Origin: Desulfobacterales bacterium | GTDB lineage: Bacteria > Desulfobacterota > Desulfobacteria > Desulfobacterales > JAHEIW01 | Reading direction: 5' to 3' | Assembly: GCA_020348305.1 (NCBI GenBank) | Contig: CP070746.1 | Coordinates: 2,378,898-2,413,603 of the forward strand | Length of the DNA: 34,706 bases | Shown here: positions 16,195-25,692 of the stretch, in pieces | How positions within the stretch are numbered: the stretch's first letter is position 1 | How the letters are laid out: each line of letters begins with the position of its first letter | Position numbers and translations under genes: made by a program | Notes under the pieces: generated by a model | What the model saw: the letters and a program-made list of their open reading frames with translations, nothing else | Told to the model about the DNA's origin: nothing | The model's database searches: none

Positions 16195-17310
16195 ATGGAT
16201 ATCGATTATCAAAAACTTTTGCAAGGATACTACGAAGCCAAACTTCTCCCCCATGATTTTTCAGAAGATCGTGTCGTACCTGATTTTGCTTTTAATATCT
16301 TAAATACGATGGGATTTTTATACAAGCCGATAGTAGACGAAGCTTATCTTTCAAAAAATATACAAACTCCTGAATGGCCTGAAGGTAAAACATTTGCTGT
16401 TTGCTTGACGCACGATGTAGATGATGTATCCTACTTTTCACTCAGGCAATCTTTACGGCCTTTTACTGCACCATTTAACGGTCTGCATATTACCCAGGAC
16501 AAACTAAAAAGACTTTTTACCCTTGGATTTACTACGCTGCGAGTATGCAAAAACCAATTTATAAACGATCCGCTTCATTGTTATGAACGCTGGCTCAAGA
16601 TTGAAGAAGAATTTGGAGCCAAATCAACGTTCTTTTTCTGGCCGGGCTGGAAAAATGTGACAAAACATCACAAGACAGATCCCATCTATGACCTAAATGA
16701 TCGCCTGATATTTGATGGTAACAACTGTACGGTTGCCGAGATGATACAGGAGATTCACCGCCGCGGATGGGAGATCGGTCTGCACGCATCATGGTATGCT
16801 TACAATGACGTGGATGAGCTGAAAGGACAGAAAGAAGCTTTAGAAAAAGCATTAGGCTATCCAGTCCACAGCATCCGTCAGCATTACCTGCATTATGACA
16901 TTCGAATTACGCCCCGGACGCATTCTGCGGCCGGCTTCAAGTATGATTCAACGCTAGGCTTTAATAACAACATTGGATTCCGCTTTGGCACATGTTATCC
17001 TTGGAAGCTTTTTGATCTTGGATCCAAAAAAGAACTGCCAATATTGGAAATTCCACTCATTATACAAGATGTGGCCATGTTGAACCCGTCTAAAGGAATG
17101 CGCATCGATTCAAAAATGGCGCTTCGTTATATGCTTCTAATAACCGAAGAGGTTGAAAAGGTAGGCGGGGTGTTAACCCTTCTCTGGCATCCGAATGAAA
17201 TCATTAACCGCCAAAGCTGGACGTTGTATCTAAAGATTTTAAATTATCTTCGAGAAAAGAATGCCTGGATTACCTCGCTGCAAGAAGTTGGGAGTTGGTG
17301 GCTAAGATGA
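16195..17310 (+). CDS. Polysaccharide deacetylase-like protein
   Basis: A 371-residue protein with the NodB-type motif CLTHDVDD (His73 to Asp77), a second conserved block FGAKSTFFFWPGW, EIGLHASWYAY (His197) and RQHYLHYDI, and an end LLWHPNEI. This is the long deacetylase type found in surface-glycan clusters; it removes N- or O-acetyl groups from glycans. The canonical HSxxH is here HASWYAY, so metal binding may differ. No signal peptide is visible, so it may act on cytoplasmic lipid-linked intermediates. Its stop overlaps the next ATG (ATGA). Confidence 0.82.
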   Translation: MDIDYQKLLQGYYEAKLLPHDFSEDRVVPDFAFNILNTMGFLYKPIVDEAYLSKNIQTPEWPEGKTFAVCLTHDVDDVSYFSLRQSLRPFTAPFNGLHITQDKLKRLFTLGFTTLRVCKNQFINDPLHCYERWLKIEEEFGAKSTFFFWPGWKNVTKHHKTDPIYDLNDRLIFDGNNCTVAEMIQEIHRRGWEIGLHASWYAYNDVDELKGQKEALEKALGYPVHSIRQHYLHYDIRITPRTHSAAGFKYDSTLGFNNNIGFRFGTCYPWKLFDLGSKKELPILEIPLIIQDVAMLNPSKGMRIDSKMALRYMLLITEEVEKVGGVLTLLWHPNEIINRQSWTLYLKILNYLREKNAWITSLQEVGSWWLR

Positions 17311-18299
17311 AAGATTCTCCTTTGGTAAGTTTTTTGATTAGTGCATATAATGAGGAGCTATATATCCGGGAATGCATAGATAGTTGCCTTAATCAAACCC
17401 ATTGCCACATTGAAATAATCATGTTAAACGACGGGTCCACAGACCGCACTTCTGAAATCATCAATTTGAATTATAAAAAAAACCCAAAGGTCAAAATTAT
17501 TGAGTTAGAGAAAAATATCGGAAAGGTAAATGGATTCAATTTAGCATTCGCGGCTTCCAATGGAAAGTACTTAGCATTAATGGGGGCGGACGATATCTGT
17601 TATCCCCGAAGAATAGAAATCTCTTTAAAGCATTTAAATAGCAAATATGGTCTGGTCTGTTCGGATTTGGACAAGATAAATTCATATGGAGAAATTATTG
17701 AAAGGAACATCGTCAGCAATCAATATGGAAAGCTGGCACGAGAACCTTTTTCGACGAAAGAATTAATTGAAAAACCAAAAGTATATGGGGGCACCATTAT
17801 TTTATCCAGACAAATAGCGGATAAGCTATTTCCTTTGGATATTAATTTAAGTCACGAAGATTGGTATATCCCAATAAAAGCCTCACTTCATACTCAAATT
17901 GGCTATATCAATGAACCTTTAATTGCATATCGCCTGCATGCAAACAATTCATCTTCCAACTCCGAAAAAATATTATATAATTATGCGAAATGGCTTTATT
18001 TAAATACAAGAAACATCGCATATTATCGTTATATAATTGAGCTTGTTGAAAAATTTGCAATCGACACCGATGTAGACGAAATTAGACTCCACTTGGCAAG
18101 ATCGCTGCTACTGAAAACAAACGACAGCCTCAAAACATACTATGAATACTTGCCTCAGATAAAGAGCTTAAAAAGAAAGCTATTGTTTTCGTTACACCTT
18201 TTTCCTTACTCAGTATATTTTTTGGTGATGCTTCGGCGACTTAAAAATTACTCTATTAAAAAAACAGCAAAAATTTTCGCTTTAAAAATCAAATGCTGA
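17307..18299 (+). CDS. Family 2 glycosyltransferase
   Basis: A 330-residue GT-A fold transferase: PLVSFLISAYNEELYIRECID at the N-terminus, IIMLNDGSTDRTSEII, and the DXD-type metal site in ALMGADDICYPRRIEIS. It adds one sugar from a nucleotide-sugar donor. I use ATG at 17307, which gives an ATGA overlap with the deacetylase gene; TTG 17295 and GTG 17298 in the same frame are alternatives. The C-terminal about 120 residues are basic and helical, without clear transmembrane helices. Sugar specificity unknown. Confidence 0.88.
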   Translation: MKDSPLVSFLISAYNEELYIRECIDSCLNQTHCHIEIIMLNDGSTDRTSEIINLNYKKNPKVKIIELEKNIGKVNGFNLAFAASNGKYLALMGADDICYPRRIEISLKHLNSKYGLVCSDLDKINSYGEIIERNIVSNQYGKLAREPFSTKELIEKPKVYGGTIILSRQIADKLFPLDINLSHEDWYIPIKASLHTQIGYINEPLIAYRLHANNSSSNSEKILYNYAKWLYLNTRNIAYYRYIIELVEKFAIDTDVDEIRLHLARSLLLKTNDSLKTYYEYLPQIKSLKRKLLFSLHLFPYSVYFLVMLRRLKNYSIKKTAKIFALKIKC

Positions 18300-18311
18300 C
18301 TTGATATCACT

Positions 18312-19385
18312 ATGAAAATTATCTGTTTCGCTAAACGACGACCTCAACAAAGGGATCTTGTCAGCAGACCGTATGGTCGTTTTTATTATCTGCCTTACAT
18401 GCTGGCTCAAAGAGGACATGAAGTAACAGTTGCGCTCTTGAGCTACAAACCTGATCGTTCGGTGATTTTTAATAGAGAGGGAGTTCAATGGAATTCTGAA
18501 AGTATTTTCAATTGGAGATCTTTAGGATATATCGGAACAATAAATTCTTTAATTCGAAAAACCAATCCAGACTGGATTATCGGCTTCTCAGATACATATT
18601 ATGGCATTCTGGCAGCATACTTCGGTCAAAAATACGGGATTCATTTTGCCATTGATGCTTACGATAATTATGAAAGCTATCTCCAATGGTGTAGACCGCT
18701 GCATATGTTATGGCGCAAAGCCATAAAAAGCGCTGACGTTGTCACCGCCGCCGGCCCTCAGCTGGCCCAGTATCTAAATCGATTTCGACCCTACAACATA
18801 GTTCATATCGTGCCCATGGCGGCCGACCCCACTGGTTTCAGACTGCTTGATAAACAGGAATGCCGCAAAAAGCTAAACTTACCGCAAGATAAAAAACTCA
18901 TCGGTTATTGCGGCAGCATTTATCAAAATCGTGGAATTCAGACAGTTTTCAGCGCCTACGACCGCGTTCGCAGTGAAAATCCAAACAGTCTTTTAATCCT
19001 TTCTGGTCGGATACAAAAAAAAATACATCTTCCAGCAAACACCAAATACCTGGGTTATCTGTCGGATGATCTGGTCCCCATTCTTTTAAATTGTATGGAT
19101 GTGTTGCTGGTCCCCAATCAATTAACGAAATTCGGAAACTTTAGTTACCCCGTAAAACTCTACGAAGCAATGACCTGTCAAATACCGGTCGTTGCCGCAG
19201 CGACAGCGCCGGCGAAATGGATCCTTAATAATAAGAAGCAATTTTTGGCACGTCCCGGTGACGCCGATGATATGGCTCAAAGAATTATAAAGGCGTTGCA
19301 GCTGGACCGCGCCTTTTATGAAGAACAAAATACCTGGGAAAATTCATGCGATGTATTTGAAGCAGCGTTACTGGAACAAGCTTGA
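18312..19385 (+). CDS. Family 4 glycosyltransferase (GT-B fold)
   Basis: A 357-residue transferase. The N-terminal acceptor domain begins MKIICFAKRRPQQRDLVSRP and contains GHEVTVALLSY. The C-terminal donor domain has KKLIGYCGSIYQNRGIQTVF and the donor-binding stretch SYPVKLYEAMTCQIPVVAA with the conserved Glu of the EX-type motif. It starts 12 bases after the preceding gene in the same direction. It would add a retained-configuration sugar to the growing glycan; the specificity is unknown. Confidence 0.87.
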   Translation: MKIICFAKRRPQQRDLVSRPYGRFYYLPYMLAQRGHEVTVALLSYKPDRSVIFNREGVQWNSESIFNWRSLGYIGTINSLIRKTNPDWIIGFSDTYYGILAAYFGQKYGIHFAIDAYDNYESYLQWCRPLHMLWRKAIKSADVVTAAGPQLAQYLNRFRPYNIVHIVPMAADPTGFRLLDKQECRKKLNLPQDKKLIGYCGSIYQNRGIQTVFSAYDRVRSENPNSLLILSGRIQKKIHLPANTKYLGYLSDDLVPILLNCMDVLLVPNQLTKFGNFSYPVKLYEAMTCQIPVVAAATAPAKWILNNKKQFLARPGDADDMAQRIIKALQLDRAFYEEQNTWENSCDVFEAALLEQA

Positions 19386-19417
19386 GTACATGAAAGTAAG
19401 AAATGGAAAATTGACGA

Positions 19418-20176
19418 ATGGCGCGAACGAGAGGCTATCAATTTGACTATTCCAAAATTCTCCCCGAGGCGATGTATGATCGTGAAGCCAGGGAAAAAAA
19501 AGCAGCAACGATCGTTGCGGTTTTCAAAGATTATTTTAAGGCTGATCTCAAATCGTTTTCGGTTTTGGATGTCGGCTGTTCTACGGGATTTATCACAAAC
19601 TATCTATCAAATTTTTTTGGGCGGGTGCTTGGTATCGATATTGATGAACCGGCTATCGATTTTGCCAAGCGTCAATTCGGCAAGGACAATTTAGAATTCG
19701 TTAAGAGCGATTCTCAAAAAATGGAATTCTCAGAAAATACATTTGATGCTGTTATTTGCGCCCATATCTATGAACATGTACCGGATGCCAGCAGGCTATT
19801 GGGAGAGATTTTTCGGGTTCTAAAACCCGGCGGTGTTTGCTATTTTGCGGCCGGCAACCGAATAAATGTTATGGAATCCCATTACAATTTGCCTTTTCTC
19901 TCTATGTTACCCCGGCCGCTTGCCCATATCTATGTCAGGGCATCTCGCAAAAGCAAGTTTTATTATGAAAAACATTTAACCTATTGGAGTTTGAAGAGAC
20001 TCGTTTGCAAGTTCGAGAGAATCGATTACACTAAAAAAATAATCCAGCAACCGGAAAGCTTTGAAGCTGATTATATGCTCAGACCTAATACGCATAAAGC
20101 TAGACTTGCCCAATTAATCGTCAAACGTGCTTACTGGTTATGTCCCACTTTTATTTGGTTGCTACGCAAGCCTTAA
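19418..20176 (+). CDS. SAM-dependent methyltransferase
   Basis: A 252-residue class I methyltransferase with FSVLDVGCSTGFITNYLS (motif I), RVLGIDIDEPAIDFAK, and FDAVICAHIYEHVPDASRLL before the LKPGG motif. There is no zinc ribbon, unlike the methyltransferase at 9682. It is the last plus-strand gene of the polysaccharide cluster and converges, 36 bases away, with the minus-strand GT4 gene. No clear intrinsic terminator lies between them. Confidence 0.87.
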   Translation: MARTRGYQFDYSKILPEAMYDREAREKKAATIVAVFKDYFKADLKSFSVLDVGCSTGFITNYLSNFFGRVLGIDIDEPAIDFAKRQFGKDNLEFVKSDSQKMEFSENTFDAVICAHIYEHVPDASRLLGEIFRVLKPGGVCYFAAGNRINVMESHYNLPFLSMLPRPLAHIYVRASRKSKFYYEKHLTYWSLKRLVCKFERIDYTKKIIQQPESFEADYMLRPNTHKARLAQLIVKRAYWLCPTFIWLLRKP

Positions 20177-20212
20177 GCCGTCCGCGTCCATACAAAAATG
20201 GTCACAAATTTT

Positions 20213-21427
20213 TCACCTTAAACCTGAATCATATATACGGATTATCCGTTTTGCGATGCGCTCCCAGTTAAATTGATCTTTAATAATTTTGCGTCCATTT
20301 TCTCCCATCTGTTCTCTAAGATTTTTGTTATCGGCCAATTTGATTATTTTCTCCGCCAAATCAACAGGGTTTTTCTGTTCACAAGTCAGCCCATTGACAC
20401 CATCTTGAATGATGTCCGGAATTCCCCCGACCCTGGATCCGATGATCGGTGTCTTACAGGCATTCGCCTCGAGCAAAACAACACCCAGTCCTTCGGTATC
20501 TCCTCTACCATCAACAATCGAGGGTAACACAAATATATCCGCTAGCGTATAATAGGCGGGCATTTGGTGATCGTTAATAAACCCGAGAAAGATTGTATTG
20601 TCGATCAAGGAATAGTTTTTTATCAGGCCTTCATATTTGCTTTTAAGCGGCCCGCGGCCCCCAATTCCCAGTTTAATGTTGGCAATCCCCTTTTGATTAA
20701 CGATTATGTTTAAGGCCTCTATTAAATATTCAAATCCTTTTCGGGGTATGAAATTTCCTATTGTTAAAATAAATATGTCTGCTTCAGAAATATTTAAAGA
20801 TTTTCGAAGTTCGAATGTTTTATTTTGGGGATAATATCTGTGGATGTCCACTCCAGGAGCTATCACGACATGATGTTTAACAGGATACACCGCCAGCGTT
20901 TTTTTCTCGGTAAATGAACTGTTGCAGATTAAAAAGTCGACATTTCGCAAAATCCATCTTAAAATCGGATGATTACCTAAAACAAACACTTCAGCCCCAT
21001 GCATCATTAAAACGATCTTTTTTTTATAAATTTTGGCCGCAACGATGCCGATGAGGCCCGCGATAGACCAATGACAGTGAAGGATATCATAATGCCTTGC
21101 TTCTTTTACTGTAGCGACAAAAAAGGAAAATAAAAAAAATGGAAGTTGAATTTTTGCGAGGTAACTGGTCCTGATATTCGTTGGGATACCTGCCCGGTAG
21201 GCCAGCATTTGAAATTTGGCAGGGAAAAAATACTGAAACCGATTGATTTTTATGCCATCGATAACTGCTCTTTTTTTGGCCCCCATATGATGCGGGGCGA
21301 TAACTTTTACCTGGAGGCCTTCCTTGATTAAATGCCTGCATTTTTCAAATACAAATGATCCAAAGGCAATGGATGACTCTAACGGAAAAGATGTTGTCAA
21401 CACTAATACGGATTTGCATTTGCCCAT
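20213..21427 (-). CDS. Family 4 glycosyltransferase (GT-B fold)
   Basis: A 404-residue transferase: N-terminal VLVLTTSFPLESSIAFGSFVF, middle DILHCHWSIAGLIG and LMMHGAEVFVLG, donor domain FILTIGNFIPRKGFEYLIEAL and the nucleotide-sugar stretch DTEGLGVVLLEANACKTPIIG. It is last in the minus-strand block, 75 bases after the GT2 gene, probably under the promoter at 22477-22505. It could extend the lipid-linked glycan that the membrane glycosyltransferases upstream use, or belong to the neighbouring polysaccharide cluster. Confidence 0.9.
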   Translation of the reverse strand: MGKCKSVLVLTTSFPLESSIAFGSFVFEKCRHLIKEGLQVKVIAPHHMGAKKRAVIDGIKINRFQYFFPAKFQMLAYRAGIPTNIRTSYLAKIQLPFFLFSFFVATVKEARHYDILHCHWSIAGLIGIVAAKIYKKKIVLMMHGAEVFVLGNHPILRWILRNVDFLICNSSFTEKKTLAVYPVKHHVVIAPGVDIHRYYPQNKTFELRKSLNISEADIFILTIGNFIPRKGFEYLIEALNIIVNQKGIANIKLGIGGRGPLKSKYEGLIKNYSLIDNTIFLGFINDHQMPAYYTLADIFVLPSIVDGRGDTEGLGVVLLEANACKTPIIGSRVGGIPDIIQDGVNGLTCEQKNPVDLAEKIIKLADNKNLREQMGENGRKIIKDQFNWERIAKRIIRIYDSGLR

Positions 21428-21502
21428 TGAAAAAAACAGCGTCGGAAGCTTTTAGTTTTTCTTCGGTTATAACAATTAATGAAAAACAAAATGTTCAAAC
21501 GA

Positions 21503-22387
21503 TCAAGATTTTGAAACGAAATCGGTCGGCCTGCGCCTTTCAAATCTTAGTTGTGATATCTGTTCTGAAATCATGCCAAGCATAAAAATAATCACCGAAG
21601 TGGTAAATAACAGGACACCCATATTGGTAAAACGGCCTTCTGTAATGAAGGTATAAAAATAGTAAAAAACGCCGATCATAAACGTCATAAAACTGGCCGG
21701 CAAGAACACCCGAAAAGGCGAATAAAGGGTGCATATCTTGGTGATAATCAAAAAAAAGCGAATCCCATCGCTTAACAGGTTGATGCCGCTTTTTCCGGAT
21801 TTTCTGCTCTGCAAACGAATAGGGATGTATTTTAGACTCAACCCGCTTCTCAACACACCCAATGTTAACGTGGTCGGATAAGAATAGGTATTGGGTAGAA
21901 AATACAGAAAGCTGACGGCTATTTCTGCTTTAATGGCGCGAAACCCTGAAGTGAGGTCCTGGATCGGAAACTTAGCAACATAAGAAGCCAAGCGATTATA
22001 AAACCAATTTCCAATGGCCCTGCCCCATGATGCATGCTGATCGTTGCGTCGAACTCCTACCACCATATCATAGTCTTCCATATGCCTGACAAATTCTTTG
22101 ATGTCCTCAGGATCATGTTGGCCATCACCATCCATAAATACTAGAATGGCTCCGTTGGCAACCTTTATACCACTCTTTATTGCGGCTCCGTTGCCGATAT
22201 TGTAAGGATGCTTGAAAACAACCGCACCTTCATCCGCCGCAACTTCGGCGGTGTTGTCATCCGATCCGTCGTCGATCACGACAATTTCGAAATCAGGATA
22301 CAGCCGTCGAATTGTCTGAACCAGGTCCCCTATTGTCTGGGACTCATTGAATGCCGGAATCACAACCGAAACTTTAGCTTCTGTCAT
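21503..22387 (-). CDS. DPM1/ArnC-type polyprenyl-phosphate glycosyltransferase (GT2)
   Basis: A 294-residue GT2 enzyme with VSVVIPAFNESQTIGDLV, IVVIDDGSDDNT, the catalytic DGDGQHDPEDI and DLTSGFRAIK, all typical of polyprenyl-phosphate mannose or glucose synthases. The C-terminus adds two hydrophobic helices (FRVFLPASFMTFMIGVFYYFY and MGVLLFTTSVIIFMLGM). Such enzymes charge undecaprenyl phosphate with one sugar as donor for membrane GT-C transferases, two of which (GT39-type and TMTC-like) lie just upstream on the same strand. That functional link is inference from context. Confidence 0.9.
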   Translation of the reverse strand: MTEAKVSVVIPAFNESQTIGDLVQTIRRLYPDFEIVVIDDGSDDNTAEVAADEGAVVFKHPYNIGNGAAIKSGIKVANGAILVFMDGDGQHDPEDIKEFVRHMEDYDMVVGVRRNDQHASWGRAIGNWFYNRLASYVAKFPIQDLTSGFRAIKAEIAVSFLYFLPNTYSYPTTLTLGVLRSGLSLKYIPIRLQSRKSGKSGINLLSDGIRFFLIITKICTLYSPFRVFLPASFMTFMIGVFYYFYTFITEGRFTNMGVLLFTTSVIIFMLGMISEQISQLRFERRRPTDFVSKS

Positions 22388-22476
22388 TTCTTATGAGATG
22401 ATTTTTGTTGGTGTTTGGTTGATAGCGATAAACAAAATTGGCGTTATCTGGTAATCAATGGTGTCCGGGTATACTT

Positions 22477-22505
22477 ATCATATTCTACATTTAATAAAGT
22501 TACAA
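22477..22505 (-). promoter_or_regulatory. Predicted sigma-70 promoter of the GT2-GT4 pair
   Basis: On the minus strand TTGTAA (22505-22500), a 17-base spacer and TATGAT (22482-22477) lie about 90 bases upstream of the GT2 start, in the 223-base gap after the GT39 gene. Nothing else is evident in that gap. Confidence 0.5.
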
Positions 22506-22610
22506 GCTTTGCGATGATGATTTCACAGCATGCTGGTATTCCAGACTGACGGCGACATCATCGAACCTGCATTTTGAAAAATCATTGATAATTATTGCAA
22601 ATGTGATGCT

Positions 22611-24428
22611 TTAGCCCTCGGCAGGGCTATTTATTACCGTAGGAGCCGGTCGGGCGTCCAATATTTCAAAGACGTGGTACACCCGCTCTGAAAAAAGCTT
22701 TTTCGTCTTGGTTTCCAGGAAACGATGAAAAAGCATGCGTTTTTCGTTATTCAGATAATTTAAAATGAAATACGTAAAATAATCATAGCGGATCAAAAGG
22801 TGTGAAAAACCTCGCGAGAGCAGAATGTCCCCAAGCGAATCGGCTGAGGTCGCAGCCGCAATTGCCCTTTTAAAAAAATCATCGTTACAAACCATTTCGC
22901 GATCGCAGTAATAGATCCGATTTCCCAGGTAGAGGGCCAAAAGCCGTGCGGTTTGCGGCAGATGAAGATTGATAAACTGGATCGCCGGATATTCTCCCCT
23001 GTATTTCTTGATGTAATCGTCTCGCCCTAACCTTCCGCTCAAATAGCTCATGGGATCGACCCAACGAAACTGGGCGACGATATACTGAGCATTCAACATT
23101 AATAGGGAAATAACCGCAACGGCCACCAATCCGAAACCAACCCGGCGTTTGGCGCCTGTCCATTTATCCCTGATTAAGGTGACGGTTTGGTGCAGCCCTA
23201 TTACGGACAGAATGACCAAGGGAGGAATGATGGGCGCAATGTATCTTATCCGCATATCGATCTGGAAGAACCCGTATAAAAGGAACAGAACGGAGAAACT
23301 GAATAGAGCAAGGTTCTCCCTTTTCTGTCGCTTGGGTAGTCCTCTTAATCCGATAATTGCTAAAAATGGGAAAAAAAATAGGTATGGATTCAGCTTGCCG
23401 TCAAAATATCTCGGGTTGTTATCTTTGCCTTGGAAAAAAATTCTGACCGGAATTGTAATCAGCTCCAATGGGGTTTCGTCAAAAACCTTTTTGCGCAGGA
23501 TAAAGTGGTTAATCCGGCTATCAGATTTTTCGTTATTTCTAAAAGCAATGGGTCCATCGTTTTGCGTGTTCATCTTGCCGGATTGATTAAGCGAGCTGAA
23601 AACTGTTTGATAAAGCGGGTAAATGGGGTTTCGCGTCCAGATGTAATTTCGGATCATCCAGGGCGAAAACACCACCAGCGAAACCGATATAAACACAACA
23701 GCCGCCCTAAGTGCCCGATATGAAATCACCACGCTTGCATTCTTTTTCCGGAGGGTTTCGATCGACAATCCACCAATGGCGTAATCGGGTTGCAAGTTTC
23801 CCCGTAAATACAAAACCGGAATGAAAAGCGCGATGAGAAATAAGGAGATCAATCCGTTGTATTTTGTGCCGAGCCCCAGACCGCAAAATACTCCGGCTAG
23901 GAGTAAATGACGAATTTGATACCCCTTTGCTGCCCATTTCAGGACATAAAGCAAGGATGCCGCCGAAAAAAAGACAAGCCCTAAATCAACATAAACGGTG
24001 ATCGACAGTTTGATGATAATCGGTAAAGAAAGAAACAGCAGCACTCCCAGCAGACCGTAAAGCGGTTTTCCAATCCGGTCTTTAACAAAAACATAGATAA
24101 ACCATGCCGTCAGCAGCGCGAATGCAAAGTGAATATACTTGGGGATGATATCGTTTCCGAAGTAAAGCGGAATTAAATACAACAAGTCAAGATTCATCGG
24201 ATAATAGGAAAATACGACCGTCGGTATTTCGAACATACTGCCATACTTCAAATATAGTTTCGGTACCGCCAAGTGGTGGGTTAAAGCATCCCTGCTGACC
24301 GGCGGGACTGCAGCCAAAATCAGATCAGACAGCACCACAGCCCCTAAAAGGCCCCCTATAAATATACTCAGCCAATTTTTTCGGATTGCTTTAAACATCG
24401 TGGCACAGGATAAATCCGGACAGTTCAT
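22611..24428 (-). CDS. GT39/ArnT-like membrane glycosyltransferase (GT-C fold)
   Basis: A 605-residue inner-membrane protein with about 11-13 hydrophobic helices. The first periplasmic loop carries the acidic site of GT-C enzymes (AAVPPVSRDALTHHLAVPKLYL, Asp47), and FSYYPMNLDLLYLIPLYFG follows. The C-terminal about 130 residues are soluble and probably periplasmic. Such proteins transfer a sugar from polyprenyl phosphate to protein, lipid A or another sugar. Its ATG overlaps the VKOR-DsbA stop by 4 bases (24425-24428), so the two are translationally coupled. An inner ATG at residue 11 is an alternative start. Confidence 0.85.
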   Translation of the reverse strand: MNCPDLSCATMFKAIRKNWLSIFIGGLLGAVVLSDLILAAVPPVSRDALTHHLAVPKLYLKYGSMFEIPTVVFSYYPMNLDLLYLIPLYFGNDIIPKYIHFAFALLTAWFIYVFVKDRIGKPLYGLLGVLLFLSLPIIIKLSITVYVDLGLVFFSAASLLYVLKWAAKGYQIRHLLLAGVFCGLGLGTKYNGLISLFLIALFIPVLYLRGNLQPDYAIGGLSIETLRKKNASVVISYRALRAAVVFISVSLVVFSPWMIRNYIWTRNPIYPLYQTVFSSLNQSGKMNTQNDGPIAFRNNEKSDSRINHFILRKKVFDETPLELITIPVRIFFQGKDNNPRYFDGKLNPYLFFFPFLAIIGLRGLPKRQKRENLALFSFSVLFLLYGFFQIDMRIRYIAPIIPPLVILSVIGLHQTVTLIRDKWTGAKRRVGFGLVAVAVISLLMLNAQYIVAQFRWVDPMSYLSGRLGRDDYIKKYRGEYPAIQFINLHLPQTARLLALYLGNRIYYCDREMVCNDDFFKRAIAAATSADSLGDILLSRGFSHLLIRYDYFTYFILNYLNNEKRMLFHRFLETKTKKLFSERVYHVFEILDARPAPTVINSPAEG

Positions 24429-25600
24429 CTCAAATACTTGTTCAGAATATCAGATGGTATGTTTCCGGAATAAACTTTCCCATCAATGACAAAGCTTGGC
24501 GTTCCAAGGATTCTGAGCTTCATCCCCTGCCAAACATCGCGGGAAAGGTTGTTGCGAATGACCGGGTCCTTAAGCGCTCTTAGCAGTTCGGCAGTCTCCA
24601 AACCGGTTTTTTCAGCAACCCATTTGAGATCGATCTGCTTTTGTCGTCCCGCAATTTCGAAAAGCAGATCGTTCATCTCCCAAAACTTTCCTTTGGACGC
24701 AGCATAGATAGCAAGAAGTGCCATTTTTCCGGAGCCGACATGAAAAGGTGCCTTGACAATAAAGTTGAATTCATGATCCATCGGATAGTGGCGCTGGATC
24801 AATCGAATTTTATGGGGATTTTGCGCGATGAGCTGTCGCAGATACACATGCATTTTTTTGCATTGGAAGCATTGGTAGTCTGAAAACAGCGAAATATCGG
24901 TTGCAGGGTTTGTTGCACCCATCCATGGGTGGCCGTCATCGGTCAATCCGGATGGAATGTCCCTTGAAAGTCGCGGAGGTCTCATGTGCCAATACGGCGG
25001 CAAAAGCGCAATCAGCACCAAAACGCCAACGATAAATGCGGATAACACGGGTAAAAGCCTACGTCGACCTTGCCATATGAACCGGAAATCTTCGCACGTA
25101 TCTTGTATCAAACCTTGGGTGGCAAAACGCCTTCGAATCAGCCACCCATAACATAGAAGAAAAAGGTTTACGAAATAGGTAACAATGCAGAGGATGCAGT
25201 AGCTGCCGATCAGATAGGTGGAAACAATCGCCAATGCGATGCTGATACATGTGAATAGGAGTGCGATCCAAAGAAAGAGGGACCACGTCCGTCCGTCTCT
25301 ACATTCTTTGCCCCATGCGCAGGGCATCAGCAACATAAGAAGCGTATATCCAATAACCCCCCAGATGGGAATCGGGATAAAAATGATGGAATACGGCGAT
25401 TGGGACACCGTGTCGCAGTTAATTGCATTGGAAATAGCACAGAAGCTTTGATACTGGAGGTCAGTGTAGTTTTTATAATGGGAGTAGGCAAGGTAGAGCG
25501 ATGCGATCCACCCCGTGACAATTAAAAACAGCACCGCAAAAAAATAGGCGCGGTAAGGAAGCGGTTTAATGGGTCGTTTTGATATCACCCCAGACAGCAT
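24425..25600 (-). CDS. VKOR-DsbA fusion: membrane disulfide-forming protein
   Basis: A 391-residue fusion. Residues 20-155 are a vitamin K epoxide reductase domain with four to five helices, the loop pair Cys54 and Cys62, and the quinone-site CILC at 135-138. A further helix (182-200) is followed by a periplasmic DsbA-like thioredoxin domain with active site CFQC (244-247), HYPMDHEFN and the cis-Pro loop LGTPSFVIDGKV. The domain order allows electrons to pass from substrate to DsbA-like to VKOR to quinone in one chain. It lies between the TMTC-like and GT39 genes, downstream of a pilin with two cysteines, a plausible substrate (inference). Confidence 0.93.
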   Translation of the reverse strand: MLSGVISKRPIKPLPYRAYFFAVLFLIVTGWIASLYLAYSHYKNYTDLQYQSFCAISNAINCDTVSQSPYSIIFIPIPIWGVIGYTLLMLLMPCAWGKECRDGRTWSLFLWIALLFTCISIALAIVSTYLIGSYCILCIVTYFVNLFLLCYGWLIRRRFATQGLIQDTCEDFRFIWQGRRRLLPVLSAFIVGVLVLIALLPPYWHMRPPRLSRDIPSGLTDDGHPWMGATNPATDISLFSDYQCFQCKKMHVYLRQLIAQNPHKIRLIQRHYPMDHEFNFIVKAPFHVGSGKMALLAIYAASKGKFWEMNDLLFEIAGRQKQIDLKWVAEKTGLETAELLRALKDPVIRNNLSRDVWQGMKLRILGTPSFVIDGKVYSGNIPSDILNKYLR

Positions 25601-25692
25601 TGCTACTTATATCCCAGTAAAAACGAATTGGGAATCGGTCCCTTTAAGATCGGCAAGTTTGAAGTTCAATCCAGCAGCCTTTGCTCAATTGC

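Noticed and set aside
12178..17310. Exosortase (XrtA/PEP-CTERM) type exopolysaccharide locus
   Set aside because: AsnB, FemAB-like and deacetylase genes recall such loci, but no exosortase, PEP-CTERM protein or the usual chain-length and PrsK/PrsR genes are present.
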